Assembly: GCF_023913755.1 (NCBI RefSeq)
Contig: NZ_JAMXBJ010000025.1
Span: 2,800-54,576, forward strand
DNA: 51,777 bases
Direction: 5' to 3'
DNA from: Pseudarthrobacter cellobiosi
GTDB lineage: Bacteria > Actinomycetota > Actinomycetes > Actinomycetales > Micrococcaceae
Shown: piece by piece, positions 49,244 through 51,777 of the stretch
Layout: every line of letters starts with the position of its first letter
Numbering within the stretch: position 1 is the stretch's first letter
The notes under the pieces: model-generated
Databases searched by the model: none
What the model was told of the DNA's origin: nothing
What the model saw: the letters and a program-made list of their open reading frames with translations, nothing else
Translations under genes and position numbers: made by a program

Positions 49244-50560
49244 ATGACCAACTGGCGCATCAGGGATTTCCATTCAGCAGACCTGGACGGGATCCTGCAC
49301 CTCTGGGAGTCGCTCAAGGCCACTGATGTGGAGCCCGTCTATGCCCTCTCCGAGGTGCTGGCATCCTGCGAGAAAGACCACGCGGTGGTGGCGGTGCAGG
49401 GCGATCAGGTGGTGGGCGCCGCCGTCGGACGCGCCGCGCATGACCAGGGCTGGATCGTCTTCCTGGCCACGCTGCCTGAATACCGCGGGCGCGGGATCGG
49501 CACCTCACTGCTCGCCGCCGTCGAAAACCGCATGGCCCCGCACGGGCTCAACAAACTCTCCGCGCTGATGCCGGAAGCGGAAACCCGGGTGGAGGCGTTC
49601 CTCAGCCGCGGCTTCGCGCTCAAGAAGAACCTGCGCTATTTCGAGCGGACCATCCCCGTCCAGCGTCAGGAACTGGGGGCACTGGGCCAGCTGGGCGGCC
49701 GGATCCTCGCCCGCGACCTGTGGGAGAACGTGGCCGGCATGCGCAAGGAAAAGGAACTCCTGGAGCGCCGGCTGGTCCTGCCCCTCGCGGAGGCCGACCT
49801 TGCGGATGAATACGGTGTGGTGCCGCCCCGCGCCGTGGTCCTCTTTGGTCCTCCCGGGACCGGCAAAACCACGTTTGCGAAGGCCATCGCGTCCCGGCTC
49901 GAGTGGCCGTTTGTGGAGGTTTTCCCGTCCCGGCTGGCCTCCGACCCCAAGGGCCTCGCCGGGGCCCTGCGCGAAACGTTCCTCGAGATCGCGGAGCTGG
50001 AGCACTGCGTGGTGTTCATCGACGAGGTGGAGGAAATCGCCTCCCAACGTTCGGGTGAACCGCCGTCGCCCCTGCAGGGCGTCACCAACGAGCTCCTGAA
50101 GATCATCCCGGCGTTCCGCGAACAGCCCGGCCGCCTGCTGGTCTGCGCCACCAACTTCATCCGCGCGCTGGACACCGCCTTCCTGCGCCACGGCCGGTTC
50201 GACTACGTCATCCCCATCGGCCTGCCGGACCGCCAGGCCCGCGAAGCCATGTGGCAGCGCTTCATCCCGGCCACAGTTGTGGACGATGTGGACGTGGAGC
50301 TCCTGGTGGAACGGACCGAGGGCTTCTCCCCTGCGGACATTGAGTACGCCGCCCGCAGCGCCTCCCAGCGCGCGCTGGAAAAGGCAGTGTACGACGACGG
50401 CGGCGCGGCTTCCGCAGGCAGCGTTTCAGTCCGCGAGGCGGTCCGGAAGGGGCCGTGCACGGAGGACTACCTCGACGCGATCGGCGATACCCGGACCACC
50501 GTGAGCCAGGAAGTCCACGAGCTGTTCCTTGAGGACATCGACGCGCTGGGGCGGGTCTAA
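49244..50560 (+). CDS. GNAT acetyltransferase-AAA+ ATPase fusion
   Basis: A 438-residue two-domain protein. Residues 1 to about 145 form a GNAT fold: WRIRDFHSADLDGILHLWES and the acetyl-CoA loop LPEYRGRGIGTSLLAAVENR. A helical linker (ENVAGMRKEKELLERR) leads into an AAA+ module: Walker A VVLFGPPGTGKTTFAKAIAS, Walker B CVVFIDEVEEIAS, sensor 1 LLVCATNFIRALD, an arginine-finger region AFLRHGRFDYVIPIGLP and lid GFSPADIEYAARSASQRALE, similar to Cdc48/FtsH-type ATPases. The protein substrate, and whether the ATPase remodels it while the other domain acetylates it, are unknown. GGGAG precedes the ATG. No operon partner. Confidence 0.9.
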   Translation: MTNWRIRDFHSADLDGILHLWESLKATDVEPVYALSEVLASCEKDHAVVAVQGDQVVGAAVGRAAHDQGWIVFLATLPEYRGRGIGTSLLAAVENRMAPHGLNKLSALMPEAETRVEAFLSRGFALKKNLRYFERTIPVQRQELGALGQLGGRILARDLWENVAGMRKEKELLERRLVLPLAEADLADEYGVVPPRAVVLFGPPGTGKTTFAKAIASRLEWPFVEVFPSRLASDPKGLAGALRETFLEIAELEHCVVFIDEVEEIASQRSGEPPSPLQGVTNELLKIIPAFREQPGRLLVCATNFIRALDTAFLRHGRFDYVIPIGLPDRQAREAMWQRFIPATVVDDVDVELLVERTEGFSPADIEYAARSASQRALEKAVYDDGGAASAGSVSVREAVRKGPCTEDYLDAIGDTRTTVSQEVHELFLEDIDALGRV

Positions 50561-50639
50561 AACCTCCGGCCCAGGACGAACTGGAAGGAAGGCAACAGCG
50601 GTCTGGAGCCGGCCAGGCGCTGGCGGTAATCTTTGACGC

Positions 50640-51655
50640 ATGTCCTCCAATCCCCTCCGGCATGCCTTCGCCGGCATGGGCGGCGGGGATCCGCATGAGA
50701 AGCACCGGGCCGCCACCCGCTGGAACTATTTTTCGACCTGACCTTCGTCATTGCCTTCGGTGGGGCTGGCAGCCAGTTCGCCAGCGCCTACGACACCGAC
50801 GACTGGGTGTTCCGGCTGGTCACCATGGTCCGGATTATCGGCATCCTGATCCTGGCGATGGGCATCGAGCCGCTGTTTCACTCCATCGTCGAATGAGACC
50901 ACGTCGACAACCGGGTGATCGTTGGAGGCTAGTGCTCATGCGTCTGGCCCTCATGACGCAGTGGGTGCGCGCGTCCAGGCAGGACCCAGCCCGCCGTGAA
51001 ACCTGCCTGCGCTACGCCAAGTACCTCGCTGTGGTGCAGCTGGGGTGGATTGCGGTGTTGATCATCGAGGCCGACGTCGCCACCACCTTCCTTATGACGG
51101 CGCCCCTCATCATGCTTGAAATGGCCACGCCGTACGTCGCCGAACGGAAGGCGAAGACACCTTGGCACGCCCACCACATCGCCGAGCGCTACAGCCTCCT
51201 CGCCATCATCGCCCTGGGAGAATGCCCCATCGGCGCGATAGAAACCCTTCGTGCCATTGCCGCCAACCACGGCTGGAGCGTAGACGCGGCCCTGGTTGGC
51301 TTCGGTGGCAGGGCCCTGGCCTTCCGTATGTGGTGGATCTACTTCATGCTTCCGGCTGGCGGTGGCTGTGGCCAGCATCGCGGTACCGGTGGCGTTGTTC
51401 AAGCTCACCCTGACCTGGCTGTTCAGCATCATGATGGGCCGGGACCGGACGGTGCTGGCCGTCGCCGCCGGCATCATGGTGGCCCTTGCCGGGTCCATCG
51501 GCCTGGCGGCAGCCGGGGTTTCGGTCCCGGTATGCCTACTGGTCATCGTTTTGGCACTGGGCGCTTCGATTGTCATCGATGAGCGGCGCGGCGCAGAGCG
51601 CGTGAACGCTGCCTCGGCGAAACTCCAAGCCGAGGCTACTTCTCCTCGCCCGTAG
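50640..51655 (+). pseudogene. ltrA: Broken low-temperature-requirement protein A (LtrA) gene
   Basis: LtrA-family membrane protein fragments appear in three frames: MSSNPLRHAFAGMGGGDPHE, then LELFFDLTFVIAFGGAGSQF, then ASRQDPARRETCLRYAKYLA, then IAVPVALFKLTLTWLF. A base is missing near 50717, a stop (TGA at 50894) interrupts the second segment, another base is missing near 50931, and near 51353 a frameshift joins MLPAG to a late helix, with about 45-55 expected codons absent. At least four lesions make a functional product impossible. Confidence 0.85.
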
Positions 51656-51696
51656 TGGCGTCCGCCTTTTCCAAGGTATCGATGCTCCTATGGTTG

Positions 51697-51777
51697 TCAA
51701 GCGGCTTGTTGAAGGGTTTGGTGGCGTTGTTGGATCTTGATGAGGATGGGATGAATTTCGCGGCAGACGTAGCGTTT
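51697..51777 (-). mobile_element. C-terminal end of a transposase, probably IS110-like
   Basis: The last 26 codons of a minus-strand gene cut by the window edge read KRYVCREIHPILIKIQQRHQ then TLQQAA and stop. The KRYVxREI stretch near the end resembles IS110-family transposases, but 26 residues are not enough to be certain of the family. It lies 42 bases from the ltrA pseudogene. Confidence 0.4.

Noticed and set aside
50662..50930. Plus-strand frame reading through the start of ltrA as an arginine-rich protein
   Set aside because: This segment is out of frame with the LtrA homology found in the other two frames; it only becomes meaningful after 50931.
1..51777. CRISPR array, prophage or integrated element
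   Set aside because: No regularly spaced direct repeats, Cas proteins, integrases or phage structural genes are present. The only mobile trace is the transposase tail at the right edge.

Overview
The window is high-GC DNA (mostly 63-70% GC) with GTG/TTG starts, dense 4-bp gene overlaps and actinobacterial protein families throughout. Gene content resembles soil Micrococcaceae such as Arthrobacter, Pseudarthrobacter or Paenarthrobacter. That placement rests on gene content and codon style only; no marker gene settles the genus. It reads as chromosome. The only mobile-element trace is a transposase tail at the right edge, next to a decayed gene.

Left part (1-5.6 kb): a minus-strand operon of zinc-independent (cysteine-free) ribosomal proteins, rpmB-rpmG-rpsN; two paralogous GDSL/SGNH hydrolases around a MarR regulator and a YciI-like protein; and a lipoprotein GH16 glycoside hydrolase. 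5.8-13.7 kb: a siderophore-iron uptake operon (binding lipoprotein, two FepD/FepG permeases, FepC ATPase, siderophore-interacting reductase) with a DtxR/IdeR-type iron box. It is divergent from an MFS exporter carrying an unusual C-terminal pair of carboxypeptidase-regulatory-like domains, co-transcribed with a TetR regulator that has two matching inverted-repeat operator candidates. 13.8-19.8 kb: a Wadjet/Mks-type condensin operon, jetA-jetB-jetC, with no jetD nuclease gene. 19.9-27.5 kb: a secreted PepSY protein, three uncharacterised membrane proteins, a large acyl-CoA dehydrogenase, a YchJ protein and two aldo/keto reductases.

27.5-35.7 kb is a divergent carbohydrate-catabolism cluster. 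The minus strand carries a TIM-barrel isomerase/epimerase, a short-chain dehydrogenase, a DhaK-DhaL fused ketose kinase and an RpiB-type isomerase. The plus strand carries an MHS-family transporter, a two-subunit transketolase and a GntR regulator. Near-identical 13-bp operators (consensus close to GTTAACAGTCAAC) occur in both intergenic promoter regions, so all eight genes look like one regulon. The substrate is unknown; a tetritol/tetrulose or a branched sugar such as apiose is plausible. 

35.8-43.5 kb holds an S4 RNA-binding protein, an amidohydrolase, a GIY-YIG-like protein, a glycosylase-like protein, a HipBA module and a large hybrid sensor kinase. 43.7-48.6 kb is an asparagine-utilisation operon: GntR regulator, Zn-type L-asparaginase, aspartate ammonia-lyase, amino-acid permease. 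The right end has a DUF4242 protein, a GNAT-AAA+ ATPase fusion, a multiply broken ltrA pseudogene and the transposase tail.

A recurring feature is long, near-perfect palindromic elements. Some lie between genes as terminators. Others lie inside reading frames, in the N-termini of both iron permeases and in the tail of JetB, where they appear to have added peptide segments.
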